DNA of 64,000 nucleotides from Gavia stellata (GCF_030936135.1 NC_082597.1:46011095-46075094), one strand, 5' to 3'. Counted from the stretch's first letter, positions 51,091 to 64,000 are shown. Numbers and translations: made by a program. The notes: a model not told the origin generated them from the letters alone.

Positions 51091-51672
51091 TGGTGTGTAT
51101 TAGCAAAAGCGCGGCCGGAAGTTCAAGGGAAGTGATGGCTCCCCTCTACTCGGCACCTGGGAGCTTGCATCTAGGGAATTGTGTCCAGTTTCGGGCTTCC
51201 CAGTGCAAGAGAAGGATTTATGAAGAAAAGTGGGTCCAGCAGAGGAATGCTGAGATGGTTTGGGGGCAAGGGCATAAGTGCAGGGGGAGGCTGAGGAAGC
51301 TGGGTTTGCTCAACTGGAAGATGAGAGGACTAAGTGGGATCTGATTGCTGTCTTCAACTATCTAAAGGAAGGCATTTAGAGGAGATGGATCTTCTTGGAG
51401 GTACGTTGTGAAAGCACTAAAAGACAACAGTCACACGTTGTAGCAGGTAAATTCTGATTAGGTAAAAGGTTAAAAAATATTCACAGTGTGAGTGGTTAAG
51501 CACTGGAAGAGGTTTCCCACGTTTCTCTGTTCTTGGAGCCTTTGATAACTAGACTGATCAAGGTATGGAGCAAACTTATCTTTCTTTGAAATTAGCCCTG
51601 CTTGGTGAAGGGGCTTGGACAAGATAACCTCCAAAGGTCTCTTCCAACCTAGAGTACTTGATGATTTGATGC
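51091..51672 (+). mobile_element. CR1 LINE, 5'-truncated and degraded
   Basis: The stretch follows the 3' part of CR1 in order. It includes GGAAGTGATGGCTCCCCTCT, then a GTCCAGTTTCGGGCT segment corresponding to the end of the reverse-transcriptase frame, then a CACTGGAAGAGGTTTCCC segment. It ends with GGACAAGATAACCTCCAAAG, CTCTTCCAACCT and a degenerate terminal ATGATTTGATG repeat instead of a poly-A tail, as CR1 elements have. The reverse-transcriptase frame is broken and several segments are missing or diverged, so the copy is old and inactive. CR1 is the dominant transposon of birds and is common in other sauropsids. No target-site duplication is evident. Confidence 0.9.
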
Positions 51673-52407
51673 ATATCCATAGGAATGATAGAATATTTTT
51701 TTTCTGTATTGCAGTTCCCTTGTATATTCTGAATAACTAAGAAAAATTATATTTATAAAACTTTCCCCCTAAAGTCTACTTACCAAAGGAAGTATTTGTA
51801 GTGAAGTGACTAGATCTAATTGATTTTGCTTACCCATGTCCCTCCAGATTTGTTCCTGGAACTAGAAGAGATCACACTTTCACTTTACTGATGGACTGGA
51901 AAATAAGCTCTCCTGTTCCTGCAACTCCCTGTGGGTTCATCAGTTTTGAATAAATTAGTAACTGAATGGAGATATTTGCATGAACCAAGATTAAAAAAAA
52001 TATATAGCCTTGCTGTATTCACAGAACATGCTATAGCTGTCAAAGCTGGTTTATCTCTTTAATGAACTACACGTGCTTAGACAGACAAACATATTATGTG
52101 GGTTTTTTAAGAGCTCACTATAAAATTTGTGCTCTTGCATCATCATACAGAGAATGTTTTTCTTGAGAGTGTTAGTACATTTTTGCATGCATAAAAATTC
52201 ATCTGTCTTGATCTTTTCTATTTGCCAGGCAGACCAGGTGCATTATGTATATAGAATAAAAGTATAAAGAATATGTCTAAAGACTAAAATGGTGAAGAGG
52301 ATTCTTTAGAGGAAAAGGACCTAAAAAAGACATGAATTTTGTTCTGAAAATTTCTAGCAGCTAGTGTAGTCAGGCCTTTAAGCTACCTAACTTGGGCTGT
52401 ATTGCTG

Positions 52408-52441
52408 GATGATGATTATTATTATTAATAATAATAATAAT
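52408..52441. repeat. GAT/TAT/TAA microsatellite forming a palindrome
   Basis: Three GAT triplets are followed by three TAT and five TAA triplets. Positions 52415-52438 are a perfect 24-bp self-complementary palindrome (ATT units followed by AAT units), able to form a hairpin or cruciform. Confidence 0.85.
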
Positions 52442-53430
52442 TTCCCCCTATGTTCGTGTAGCTCTTTGCTTTTGGATTGAATGTTTGCTGAGATGGAAGG
52501 GAAGTTTTAAACGGGTGTCATGAATTGAAGCTGATTGAGTGAAGTTGTGCTTCAGCACATCTTGGTTTTCAGTTGACTGTAAACTGAGTGTAGGGAAACA
52601 AAGCTGGGAAGCATCCTTGGACGACACTTGTACATCACCTTTTAAAACTGATAGGGCTGATCATCAGCTCAAATTAACTGTTTGTAATTGGGATTGTTTT
52701 CTTCTGTCCCCAGATCTTACCTTTTCACAGCAACTACCTGGCAGGACTACAGAATATTAAGGAAAGCAATGGGACTTTTTCTGGGGGGGCTGGGGGGAAG
52801 TGAGGGATGGGATTGGAGGAAAAAAATGCTCATGAATTATGTTAGTATTATTTCCATTCCCCAAATATTTTCTCTCTTGCCTCTTACCTCGCAGCCCTCT
52901 TGGTCTCTCTGACTGACCCAAACCAGGGCTTATGTCCTTTCATTCCCATCTTCCACGTTCTTCCTACTTCTCCTGGGTCTGAATCACTTTCTTTCTCTAA
53001 AATGCTAATCAGAGGCTATATGTGTACCTCAAACTATGTACTATGGCTCAAACATCATTTCCTCGTCACGTGCAATTTCCGTGGGTGGAAATTAGGAGGC
53101 ATGTACAGTGAGAAATAGTTCCTCAGAAACCAGTGTTCATTGGTTTCTGTTTCTTCCTTATTCCATTTGTGCCTTGTGAGCTTCAAGGACCAAATCTGGG
53201 GGGAGCTGGTGCAAACAGCACTCCTCAGTGTCCTGGTTTCATACGTGGACTGTGGGATGGGTCTTTAAAAGCATCAGTGTGTACCTAGATATGTGATTAT
53301 GATAGAATCACCCCTTTCTGCCTTAACATGAATGGAGAATGCTGGACAATACCGTAAAGCCCTGTCTCATTTCGTTTTAGTCAGACTATTGCCATATCTA
53401 CTCTTCAGCTACTGCACTTTACTGGGGAAG

Positions 53431-53521
53431 AAAACCAAACCAAACCCAAAAACCCAACAAAACAAACTCCCAAACAAACAAACAAATCCCACCCCTCCAC
53501 TCCTAAAATCCCAATCAAAAA
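53431..53521 (+). repeat. C/A-rich, G-free low-complexity tract
   Basis: About 91 bases contain no G and few T on the + strand, made of irregular CAAA, CCAAA and CCCAA units including CAAACAAACAAACAAA. The complementary strand is therefore G/T-rich and C-free. This is probably a decayed simple repeat. Confidence 0.85.
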
Positions 53522-56500
53522 GCCCAACACAAAACCTCTGAATAGTCATATTGTGAATGTCCCTGAGGGTTCACAGACTGCAAAAGGTGTATAGGAAGGG
53601 GGGTTTAGTTACGTATTATGTGTGTGGTCACGCTCCTACCGGCTATGCATGTATATTGCGAATGGTTTCAGCAGCACATTTTGCCTTCTGGTCCTGCTCA
53701 ATGATTTATTCAATGCTGTTGGCCATAAATGCTCTTTACTGTTAAAAGGTAAAGCTTGACTGTGGATGAAACATCTTGAGCACAGGACAGGCCAGCCATT
53801 TCACCCAGCACTGCTTTAGCAAGACCTTGCGTAATGGCTTTTTGTCTCAGACAATCTGTCCTTTCTATTTCCTCTTAATATAATTAGGAATGAAGGTCTG
53901 TTTTGTTTTATCTGCTTTTGAAATATATTCATGGTATTATTTTTTTTCTTGTGGAGAAAAATAAACTGCACATCCAGGGACAGATCAGACCACAAGCTTA
54001 GAAGCAATGCAATGTATGTTATAAAGCCTATAACTGATTTAATGCATTAGTAATAGCAGTATTTTTCTGGTATATAGCTTCACAACAAAATGGAAATCAT
54101 CACAACTACAATTACATATTTCAGATGCTTCAATGTATGTCTTTTACAAGTGAAATCAAGCAGATGCTCTTCTGTAGTGAGAAATAGGTTAGACAGAAAC
54201 AAGTTATTGGTCATTGCAGGTGTCTGTGGGGTATGAAGTTAAATTCACGGGCCTCAGTTTTGGCTTTAGGGGTCAGCAGTGGCGGCAGGCATGGCTTTGG
54301 TGCTGTGAGATTTGTCTCTAACGCCGCCATTAGTCACTTTCTGTATGCAGTGGTGATGGGGGTGGGGGATAATGTTGTAGCTGAAGGTCAAGTGAGAAAG
54401 ATGCAGTCTGCTGGAAATGTTGGCTTATTCGGATAGCATTTTTGTCCCATAGTGGCTAAAATGATGGCACCAGATGCAGTGTAGTGGTTTTGAGATGATT
54501 TGTATTGATCATCTTTGCTGGTCTCCTATTTTACTGCCTAATAAGTACTGCTGAGCTTTTGTCCTAAGCTGTTGATGATATGTAAGGATTGTCAATAGCT
54601 TTCATTATCATTATTTTGAATTTGCATATTAACACACACACATATTGTAATTACCCTGCTCTTTATGGCTGTTTGCTGTATGTATAAAGGGAGAGGAAAT
54701 AAAAAAAAAAATCTGTATTTTTCATTTTGGTCTGTAAGTCTGGACAATAGTCTTGATGCAGTAGCATATAATCATTAGAAAGAACTATAGATAGCAGTTT
54801 TACAAACTTAACTATTTTTTTCCTTTGTTGTAATGTGTGACCTTTTCATCTCTTTGATCCCTTAAGCTGTGGACTGCGTAACCTTGGATTAGTGGAAACG
54901 AGAAATGCTGTGCATCATCTAAAGACATATTTCTTCTGGCTACATCAAAGAAGGTTAGATAAGATCTGTTGTAGGAAATCTTCTGCATAGTCTACGGGAG
55001 CGAAGGTTGTAGCCAAGGGTACTGTGACTTCCTCTTGCAATGAAGGATAAAACTGAAATGGACTGCCGTACTGGTTTAGCTTAAAAAGCTTAGGAAAACC
55101 TTGAACACATTTGAAATAATGTTGACAGTGCAACAGCAGATCTTCTTAAGTGAAACTTCCTTTCCTACATGCTGACATTGGAAATAAGAAGTTACTGACT
55201 GTTGATATGACTTGTAGTTAATTTTAGGTTATTGAGAAGCTGCTGTTTAGTTCACTTGGTTTTGATACTGTAGCGTTCAAAATTCTCCTCAAGGAAAGGT
55301 GGTGAATGGTATTTTTGTTTTCAATGTGAAACTGAAATAGTGGTAATATTACTTTTCAGTATGTGTTGCTGTTGCTTAGCCCTGAGGTTAAATAAGTTTC
55401 ATTATATCCTGTAATATGAATGGATGGCAAGTCTGGCTTTGTTCCAGCATCATCTGTAAAATGGAGATAATGTTTTTATGGTTTGGAGATGGTGCGAAAC
55501 TGGCAAAATAAGTTCAAAGAGGTAGTCAGTGAGCCTTCTTTAACCATATATGCTGCTCTTCATCTTTAAATAAAATTAATTTAAATAAATTTAAATAATC
55601 CTCTCTTGAAAGCTTAAAAATTAAATTTTTTGCTGTAACCTTGCAGAAAAGGGACGTGTAGGGATTGTGCAGAAACATTTGGGATGTAAAGAATTATTTT
55701 AAAACAGTATGTACAGGGGACAAAGGCCATTCTCTTTTTATGTAGAATTTCCAAGGTGCTTGTAGTTGTTTGGAGTTATTGTGTGTAGGTACCACGTGGA
55801 CAACAGCTGGCTTTGATGTAAGGCTGCATCTTCTGTCCTGTGTTTGTAGCTCTTTCCTCCTACCCCTGGCACAGGGAAAAGCAACACCTGCATTGAGCAG
55901 ACATCCCACAGCTTCGTGCAGTGTGACAAACTGCCCCGCAGTTTGAAATGCTTTGCCATTGGCGTTTCGTATCAGTCATATGTTGATCAATGTTATTGGG
56001 TGCAACAGATCTATGGTGATGTTCACATTTAATTGATGGCTTTTAAGGAACCTGTGCAAAAGCACATTTTTCAGCTATACCATATTGTGAATGACGTTCA
56101 CAGAGGTGTTCAGTTGCCTCACTTAAAAGGTAGGCTTGATGAAATACAGAGGAAATACCTAGCTAATAAAGTACTTAATATTGGCCAATGGAATTGATGA
56201 TTTTTGAGTATGTTGGTAATAGCTGAATGTAACAGGTATTTTATTTTTCTTAGAAGAGGATGTGTAGTGATTGTAATAAGTAGTAATGAGATGATGTTAT
56301 GAATGTTAAACATCCTGTGCATAAAGTTGTTTGACAGCTGGCCTGGCCTGCATCAGTATCTTCCTTTGATCTCTCAAAGTGTACTAAAGGGATTCTGCTC
56401 CCCTCTGCCCCCCTCCCGTTCCCAATGACGAAATGTCTTATCAGAGATCAGTCTTTGTATCTGTTAGGAAGAAAAATAACCAGTGTGGGAAGGAAGTGAG

Positions 56501-59500
56501 TTTTCTTTAGCTGTGTTAACTTGGGCCCTTAGGATAGGAAGAGACCAGAATAGCTGTTAGGTGAGAGGGGTATCCTTCAGGATTTAGAGGACAGAAAAAA
56601 ATTGACTCAGAAAAATTCAATCATCCAGCCTAGAATTTTTGTCATAAATATTTCCAGAGGTAAAGTAGACAGGATAACAGTTACAGAATTCAGTTTGAAA
56701 GTGTTTTTGCAAAGCTGCTTGTGGGAGAAGAGAGGACAGACTGCTATATTTGCTCTGGCATTTTAGCAAGCACAAATCTTTAGCTTTGGCATTTATCTTG
56801 AAAATCTATTCTTAGTTTGAACCTAGATAACAAAACTCACATGCACGTGCTGAAGTATTGGTTGTATATGATAGGTAGTGTGTAAAAGTGCCTACAGTAA
56901 CAAAGGATTTAAAAGAAATAAAATATTTCAGAAATTTTCTTGGCATTTGAACTCCTGTTACCTCAGAGCAGTACCTTTTCATCTCTGTGCATTGTGGATG
57001 AAAACGCTTCTGATTCTTTGCAGTTAATTTCTGAAGTGGAAGCTCTCAGTAGCCAAGCTGTGATCCAGATTATCTGTGGTGTGAGATCAGAATTTTTAAT
57101 GAAATGTTTTGTGTACCTCAGGAAACTTTGAGTTCTAAAGATGATGTGGTAATTCTTTAAAATGTGGCCTTTCATAGAATTCAATGTCAAACTGTATTCT
57201 GAAGTTCCTTTAGAGTCCAGTGTAAACTATTTAGTAAGTTTATGTAGAAGCTCATCACATTATGAAGTACTTCTAATCACTTAAGACATTTGGCTCCTTG
57301 GTTCTAAACATAAATGGTATTCTTAATCTCCAGGCTAGATCACTGGGAAGAGTAGATCAAAATACAATTAAGACTGTCTATATTTAAAGCATCTTTCCAC
57401 TGATACTGGTTGAAATGGTGCAAATGGTTGCAGTGTTGCAAGTCAGTGAGTTTGAGGTTAGCACTAGTTGTTTAGAGCAAGTTCTTCATCTGTTTTGGCT
57501 GGTCAAGCAACTTACAGCTGCTCAATGAATCTGACTTTAGTATTTTGATTTAGTACAGAAACACATATACCAAGAAAGGAACTCAAGACAGCTGATAGCC
57601 ACCAATCTCTGAAAAGATTTCTGTGAATAGAAAAGAAAAAGCAAAGACTTACGAATGGGTTTCTTGGGTATTTGTGAGATGATTTAGACAATTTTTGTCT
57701 AATGTCCTGAAATATATCTTTGGCACTTCCTAGTTCATTAAGTTGGTACCTCTGTGATGCTTCAGGTGATATGAACAGAGCAAAACTTCTGGTACAAAAT
57801 TTTTTTATCAAAAAATTTTTGAGTGAAAAAGCTTTTTATTGTTCCACTCCCTTTTTTCGGTCTAAGTTGTCTCTGTAGTGCTGAAAGACTTTCTTCCTCC
57901 AAGTTAGCATGGAATCACAATTTGATTATTTTCTTTCTGAGCTTCTACTGTTTGTTTAAACAGATGAAAAAAAGAAAAAGCAGATACAGCTCTTTACAGC
58001 AGATGACGCCAGCCAGTATGTTTGGAGGGGGCTTAGCTGCTGGAGAGCTTTTTTGTTCGTTAGTGATTTGTTGTAGAACAACACTGCCTGACGCACTCAT
58101 GGTGCTTGCTGGATTTGGTTCCTGGGACTTACTGGTTTCAAGTTTCTTTGTCCTGTACTCTTGTAACCTTAACATGAGTTCTGTGGCAACAAGAACTGTA
58201 AAAAATGAATGTTGTGCTGCTAATCAGGAGGTTATAGAGACAGGTGGATGAGGCTGAATCAATCAAGCAGTTTTAGAGAGTGATCAGGGTCTTTGGGTTT
58301 GTGAATGTCTACCCTTATTACCTTCATAAAACTCAAGGAGTGGGACATAGGCTATGAGTATTTGCAGTATTCTGTGGGTGTATTCATGTACGTGGTCACT
58401 GCAAGACTATGCAGAAATTCCGGGTTACCTTCTTGCATGTTTTGTTGGTCTAATTAGAGCTGCCCCTTGCTGCTTCTCATTGTGGAGGATGCTTGCTCAG
58501 AGCTAGTTTAGGAGCTTTGCTTTAAAGTGTGGTGTAGAAGTAGTTGCCTTGGAAGCTGTGTCCCTCTGAAAGGCAACACTTAGAGGATGACAGGATAAAG
58601 CCTGGAAAATCATGCTATATTGCTCTTAAACATGAAACCATAGTCTTCAGTGACTGAGATGAAAACAAGCATAGGAAACATTTTGTTCTTCAAAAATACA
58701 TTGTAGCAAACTTTTAAACTCTTCTGTAATTAATTTCAGAGATTTGCAAAGTGATAACAAATAGGACAGAAGGATTGTTATAAGTCATAGTGATGGAATA
58801 GGTTGCTACCACTTACTGTGTGGTTTGCTGACAGGGCTGGGTAAGGTGCCATTCAAGTGTTAAGCATAATTTCCAGTATCAGCAGTGTTACTGAAGGCTT
58901 TTTGACCATTTTGCTATCCTAAACAGTCTATCACATAATTTATATCTTGGTCTTTGGACATCAGGGAAATTGGAAAATACAATAAAAATAGTGTAAGGTT
59001 TCTGAGCAGCACTCTAAAAAATGAAATTCTAAAATGAGTTCCCATTTTTAATTCTTAATTAAGAAAATGTGCTTAAATTCATCCTGTGATTTAATTATTT
59101 TTTTGTATTTTTTTCCCCATGGCAGTGAGTAAGTAGCTGCTGTCAGGTTTCTTTCTTGCTTTCTGGCTTGGTTGGATGGATCGATGCGTGGCTACTGGCT
59201 ATAGCAACTTTCTGAGTACCTTTAGAATGCATTAGTTATGGATTTTACCTTTTTAGTTGATGGTAACTTTTAGTCTGTAGCTGATTTATGCTGTGCGGTT
59301 CTGCTGTGGCATGGAAACACTCTGATTCAATACAAACTGGACAATGAATTCTCCAAAAAAGAAAGAAGCAGAGTTGAGTAAAGCCTACAGAGTCCAGAGC
59401 AGCTGAGTCTTACAAGCTGAGCTATTCAATTTGCAGTTGCAGTGAAATGACCTCCCCCATTTGTGGCTGGTTTTTCTTGCTGGAAATGTTGGGCTAGAGT

Positions 59501-60975
59501 CATGTTTACTACAACAGTGTGTGGTACGTGGCTGGTCTAGAGGGATTCATCTGCTTCACATACCAGTATGCAACCACAAACCATTTGCTCTTAGCTGTTT
59601 GGTACGTCTCTTATGGGATTTGGGAGTTGGGAAGGAATCATTAGCCTCAAAAAATGAGACGAAGGTTGGGGAAAATGTCTCTGCAATGGTCGGTTTCATC
59701 AGGGGGTTTTGCTTAGTAAGCATACATACCATGTTAAATAACGATGTGGAGAAACATGTTCCTATAATCTCAATGGCTCTCTGCCAGTCTGACTTGAAGA
59801 AGAGTTTTATCATGACTCAGCTGTGGTGATTTGATCAGATATTAAGTGTTTGAGCAGGGCACATCAACCTGAAAATTTAATGTAAGTAGAAACATTAAGG
59901 CATCCTCTCTATAGTTGTGATAGATTGCTGATGCTTTGGAAGAAGGTGGAATCTCCCCCCTCCCCATTAATCTAAATTAATTAATCTTCCTGGCCTGCTA
60001 ATAAGAGGAATAGTGGAGCATGGAAGGTTGCCACCTTCCTTTAATGTCTTGGGTAGTAGTCTTCATTGCTTTTACATTCTGGTTTGCCCCTTCTCTAATT
60101 CTCCCCTCTCTTGTGTGCTGGCTTCATGGGGCTCGTAGTGCTGTGTACAACTGAAAATCCTCCTCCATTCCCATTATTAAACCTGTTAATCAGTCTGGGA
60201 CAGATAAACTGCACTTTTCTTTCCTGTATAGCTTAGGAGGGGCAAAAAGGGCTCCATATAGCAAGATATACCTTTCAGAGGGAGTGCTCTGAACCTCTAT
60301 TAATAAAGTTCCTTAGTCTTCCTGGTGATCAGCGGAGTAGCTTGGTCTGCATGGAAGAGGTAAAACTAGATGGGACTTTACCCATTTAAATATTTTTGGA
60401 CATGATCTGTAGTTCACAGGTGCAGTAAGACTTAGATAGAAGATTGTATTCTTAAATTGGCACCAATTTTTTACTATGTTAATTTTATTCAGTATGTAGT
60501 ATGTGCTCAATTGTGCACATGAATCTGAAAAAAAGGCACTCAGATAAACGTCAGAGTATCTTAATATTTGAGATTTTTTAAAAAAGAATTTACGGACAGA
60601 ATTGTACCTCAAGGTCATCTGTCAGACAAAGCAAATGGTAAAAATGAAGCATTGACAGGTGGCAGAGAAGTGAAAAGTTTGTCTTCATAGCACCAGGTTA
60701 TTGTCTGCCTTGTGGTGAATGAAACTGCTGTCGATGAATTGTATGAGTGTTGCACCTTACTGTTCCTGGCCTATTAATTTTGCAGATTTGCTCCCAGCAT
60801 GGACAGAAGGAAGAGTGATTAGAAGCTGCTTTATTTTTTTCTCCTTAACATCAGAATGTGGAGGTCTAGTAGCATACATAATTTGATAAAATGAAATATA
60901 GATGGAACAAAAATAGAGTGCTTGTACTCCATCAGCCCTTTTCTGTTACTGTACAAAACTAGAATGTTTAACTCC

Positions 60976-60988
60976 TTTTTTTTTTTTT
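60976..60988. repeat. Poly-T run (T13)
   Basis: Thirteen consecutive T on the + strand. Simple homopolymer with no recognised associated element. Confidence 0.95.
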
Positions 60989-63274
60989 GTTGCTGTATCA
61001 AGTGCTCACAGTATACTCTATTGATTACTCAGGGCCAAGATTGAATCATCTGTATACTTGTTCTTGGTTTTCTACTTCCAGCTCCTACTTCTATGTAAAA
61101 TGTAATGCCATTGTGATTATCAGGCTGTGTTAATATGGTCACTGATATACGTCAAGATTTGTAAATGACCTTGTCAGATAAATCCAGGAAGAACCACCTG
61201 AGTGGTATGACTGCATAAAACAAATACTAGAGGTATTTAATGTTGCCGTCTGATATCCATAGCAAGCTAAGGCTGCTAGTGCTTGGTATTTTGTAGACGA
61301 GCGCTAACATAAGCATTTGACCAAAAGCTGACAATGGAAAACAATAGCCTCTGTGAATGCTGGTCAGTAGTACTCCTTGGGCTAGAGGTTTTATAATAAG
61401 CCAACTTGTGAAAATAGTTCCTAAAATGGATGGTAAGGAGAATGAAAGGTTAGAGAGATGAGCTTAAAGTTCATTAAAGCAGTAAAATATTTTGACTCCT
61501 CAAATCACATTTAATGGATGCTAAAATCACAGTTTAATTTTAAAATTTCAAAGAACTGAAAGCACACTCAGGAACGTCGTACCTAGTATAGGTAACCAGG
61601 TGTGCTGATAGCTGTTGTCTCCCAAGTAATACATTTGTAACTCTTCTGGAAGTGGTCGCTGGTTTGTAATGTGATTTCTAGAAGTTGGGAAGGAATGTGT
61701 TTCTGTGTCGTCTCAACGGAAAGGGACAACGAAAGCTGGAGGATTGCTGGAGTTGGGTAGCTGGGGAAGAGCTGTGCAGGCTTTGGTTGAATGCAGGGTT
61801 CTGTGAGATCATAGCACACAGCCCATAAAAATGACCATTTACAGCTGTGCATTTTATAAATTAATCTTTTATGCTGCCAGATATTTAATCAGAATAAGTG
61901 GGCTAGGAAGAAACTTTTTTTTGAAAGTGCTTGAAGACTAAAACATTTCAGAGTATAAGCACTGAGGTTCAGTCTATTGAAGCTTGGCAAGTCTTAGGTA
62001 GTTTTGAAAATCTGCCTTACTAAAAAGCTACTGTTACGAATGCAGGTTTTACCAATCACCTGCATTTTGCTGGTAAAACATCATTTTTTATTTAATTAGG
62101 TAAGAAGCGTATTGTATTTAGAAACTTTTCAGTTAAAACCTCTTCTAGTTTATCAGAGGATAAGCACACAAAGCATCAGTGTGTTATTCAAGGCTGTTAT
62201 TGCTACCCTCACAATCAGTGCCTATCTTACAGATGCTCTAATTTCCCCCCCACTTGACCTGCTGTCTTAGTTTAAGAATTTTTTTAATTGCAGGCCCAAA
62301 TGTAGAATTTGCCTAGTACATACTTTGTCTCCTGAAATTAGGGAATATATGTTTTTATTTACCTCAGAGTAATAAAGGATATTTTTATGCCAGAGGTGAC
62401 ATACAGTATTTAAAAGAATTGCCATTCCCCATAAAATGTCATTAATTTTTTCCAGTAAGAAGATGGTGATTTGGTTGCCCGTTGAGATAATCTTTTTTTC
62501 TAGAATAACTGACTTGTTTAGTAGAAACTGCATATGAGTCTCTGTTTTCCTAACTCAGTAACTTTTAATTTTTTGTACGCTCAAGTATACAGCTGATTTC
62601 AATGATTAAAAAAATCAAATGCCTTATCTCCTATTTCTAGTGGCCACAGAATCTGTTTAATCTCCTAGAATGTAGGTAACAGTGATACATCTCCTGATGG
62701 ACTGAAGGCTGCTTTTCCTCCAGATCAAGCTGGTAGACTTTGCTATGACTTTTTATAGTAAGTTCCTGCAGTGATGTACCTGTAGTATTTTGGTTTTTTA
62801 ATGCCAAAATTACAGTGCTTAACTTCTGAAAAGCTTCTGATTTGCTATTGTGTAACATATTCTAATAAAGTTTTGAACTCAGCAGAGGTCTGAGCTTTCT
62901 GCAGAGTTCCTCTTGGTTTTGCATGATTTGCACAAACAGCTTTGCTAATTAATTACTTGAAAATTTGTGTATAGTAATTCTTCCTGAAAATATTGAATAT
63001 ATTGAATAGAATATTAATTGGATTGTTTCATTTCGACACATGACTTGAATCACGTGCGTTGAGCTTTTGTGAGTTTAAGCAGGTTTCCTTTGTCTGCAAC
63101 AGCTTGCTCACAGTTTGCCTGAGCTGATGTAGCTTTTGGACACTGCAAGAATATTTGCCTATAGGGTTTCAAATGAAACTAGTTTTCTACAGCTGTTGAC
63201 CTGCTGATGCCAAGAGTCCACAGATTAAACTGTTCCTTTCTGTTGTAAAGAAAGATCCGCAAGCATGCTCATAA

Positions 63275-63312
63275 CCCCCCACCCTCACATCCCCCCCAAA
63301 AAACCCCCACCC
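63275..63312 (-). repeat. C-tract cluster with i-motif / G-quadruplex potential
   Basis: Five C-tracts (63275-63280, 63282-63284, 63291-63297, 63304-63308, 63310-63312) are separated by loops of 1, 6, 6 and 1 bases. The - strand satisfies the canonical G3+N1-7 quadruplex pattern, and the + strand an i-motif pattern. In a + strand transcript these would be C-tracts, so any quadruplex would form in the template DNA strand, not the RNA. Confidence 0.75.
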
Positions 63313-64000
63313 TTGGTAATGGCCATATCTGAGAATGAAAGAAGAATCTGTTAAATGAATTATATTCAAGGAAAATATGATCTTCTCTAAGTTAAAAATA
63401 CATTTAAAGTTGCAAGTTGATGTTGAATTTACAGGTCTTGTTCCCATCAGCTGTCTATATTAACTCACATGGCCGTTTTAGCTTTATATTTAGGATGGGA
63501 AAAATAGTTCTGTCAAAACAGTATCGCATTTATTATGCAAATAAGCAGATGCTGAACTTTTGAGTCTTAAGATTAGTTTGGTCAACTTCTGGTGTGCATT
63601 TTGTAAACAGACTCTCAACAGGACTTTAGGATCCTTGAGTAAGAGGCTGGGAAATAATCCATCCTTCCTGCAGACACTGCTGGAGCATGGGTGCGCAGGT
63701 ATCTTAAGTGTGTAGTTTAAGCACAACCTTTACAAACCTTACAAGCCTTTATGCTCCTCTTTTTCAAACCACATGTGTGCAAATTAGGGCAGAATAATTA
63801 AAATGCGTGTACACACGCATGGGTGCACATACATTCACTGTCTCCTACGTGTACCTTTACAAAGACTTTTTGGCAACTAAAATCTATGTAGTATTTGGAG
63901 CAATTTTAATTTTATTGCTGCATCCAGGTATACAAACCTGCCTTCTTCGCAGCTAGATGGCTAAGAGAGGTGATGCTAAATTTATGTATTGCAAAAGGAG

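Larger units (their letters stand above)
7829..64000 (+). other. TMTC2: TMTC2 intron 1 (continues past the window)
   Basis: After the exon 1 donor no sequence in the rest of the window resembles the following TMTC2 coding exon. The conserved residues expected after the DD motif are absent from all open frames on the + strand. The intron would therefore be longer than 56 kb. TMTC2 is known to be a very large gene with long introns in vertebrates. Sub-segments are described separately. Confidence 0.75.
51673..64000. other. Intron 1, distal part of window, no gene recognised
   Basis: A+T-rich intronic sequence to the end of the window. Open frames such as 57823-58251 on the + strand (142 codons) lack domains and splice context. 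Contains an AAT/ATT palindromic microsatellite (52415-52441), a C/A-rich low-complexity tract (53431-53521), a T13 run (60976-60988) and a C-tract cluster (63275-63312). Confidence 0.55.

Noticed and set aside
50952..51344. 130-codon + strand frame overlapping the CR1 start
   Set aside because: It runs from unrelated intron sequence into the degraded CR1 and does not follow the reverse-transcriptase frame.
57823..58251. 142-codon frame with hydrophobic stretches
   Set aside because: No signal-peptide logic, homology or splice context; overlaps an opposite-strand frame.
1..64000. Search for a CRISPR array, operon, phage, toxin or other novel multi-gene system
   Set aside because: No regularly spaced repeats, no dense gene arrangement and no suitable coding sequences; the window is a vertebrate promoter plus one long intron.

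Overview
The window looks like vertebrate nuclear DNA, most likely from a bird. The reasons are a single GC-rich CpG-island promoter in an otherwise A+T-rich, repeat-poor landscape, a coding exon ending at a good GT splice donor, and a degraded CR1 LINE whose 3' end has the avian/reptilian form. I see no bacterial or viral gene layout, no operon, no CRISPR array, no tRNA or rRNA gene, and no novel defence-type system. CR1 also occurs in turtles and crocodilians, so 'bird' is an inference from CR1 plus low repeat density.

Layout. Positions 1-6841 are upstream flank with no recognisable gene. Positions 6842-7105 are a strongly asymmetric polypurine tract. From about 7140 to 8870 lies a two-lobed CpG island. 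Inside it, 7746-7828 is the first coding exon (27 codons plus 2 nt) of TMTC2, an endoplasmic reticulum membrane protein of the TMTC O-mannosyltransferase family, read on the + strand. Everything from 7829 to 64000 is consistent with TMTC2 intron 1. No second TMTC2 exon was found, so this intron would exceed 56 kb.

The intron is mostly anonymous A+T-rich sequence. Notable items are: inverted repeats at 11344, 29949, 34876 and 37433; a small open fragment on the - strand at 28125-28472 that looks like a decayed coding remnant of unknown parent; a CpG-enriched block at about 34800-35520 that resembles a cis-regulatory element; a 20-G homopolymer at 35921; a well-formed but unproven cryptic exon at 45760-45853; a GC-richer patch with a 22-bp tandem duplication near 48753; the CR1 fragment at 51091-51672; and several low-complexity tracts.

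Only one protein-coding gene is supported. The remaining open frames are short, lack recognisable domains and are best treated as chance. The more useful leads concern regulation of TMTC2: a two-codon uORF in strong start context, a possible alternative first exon, a promoter polypurine/G-rich region, and the intronic regulatory candidates.
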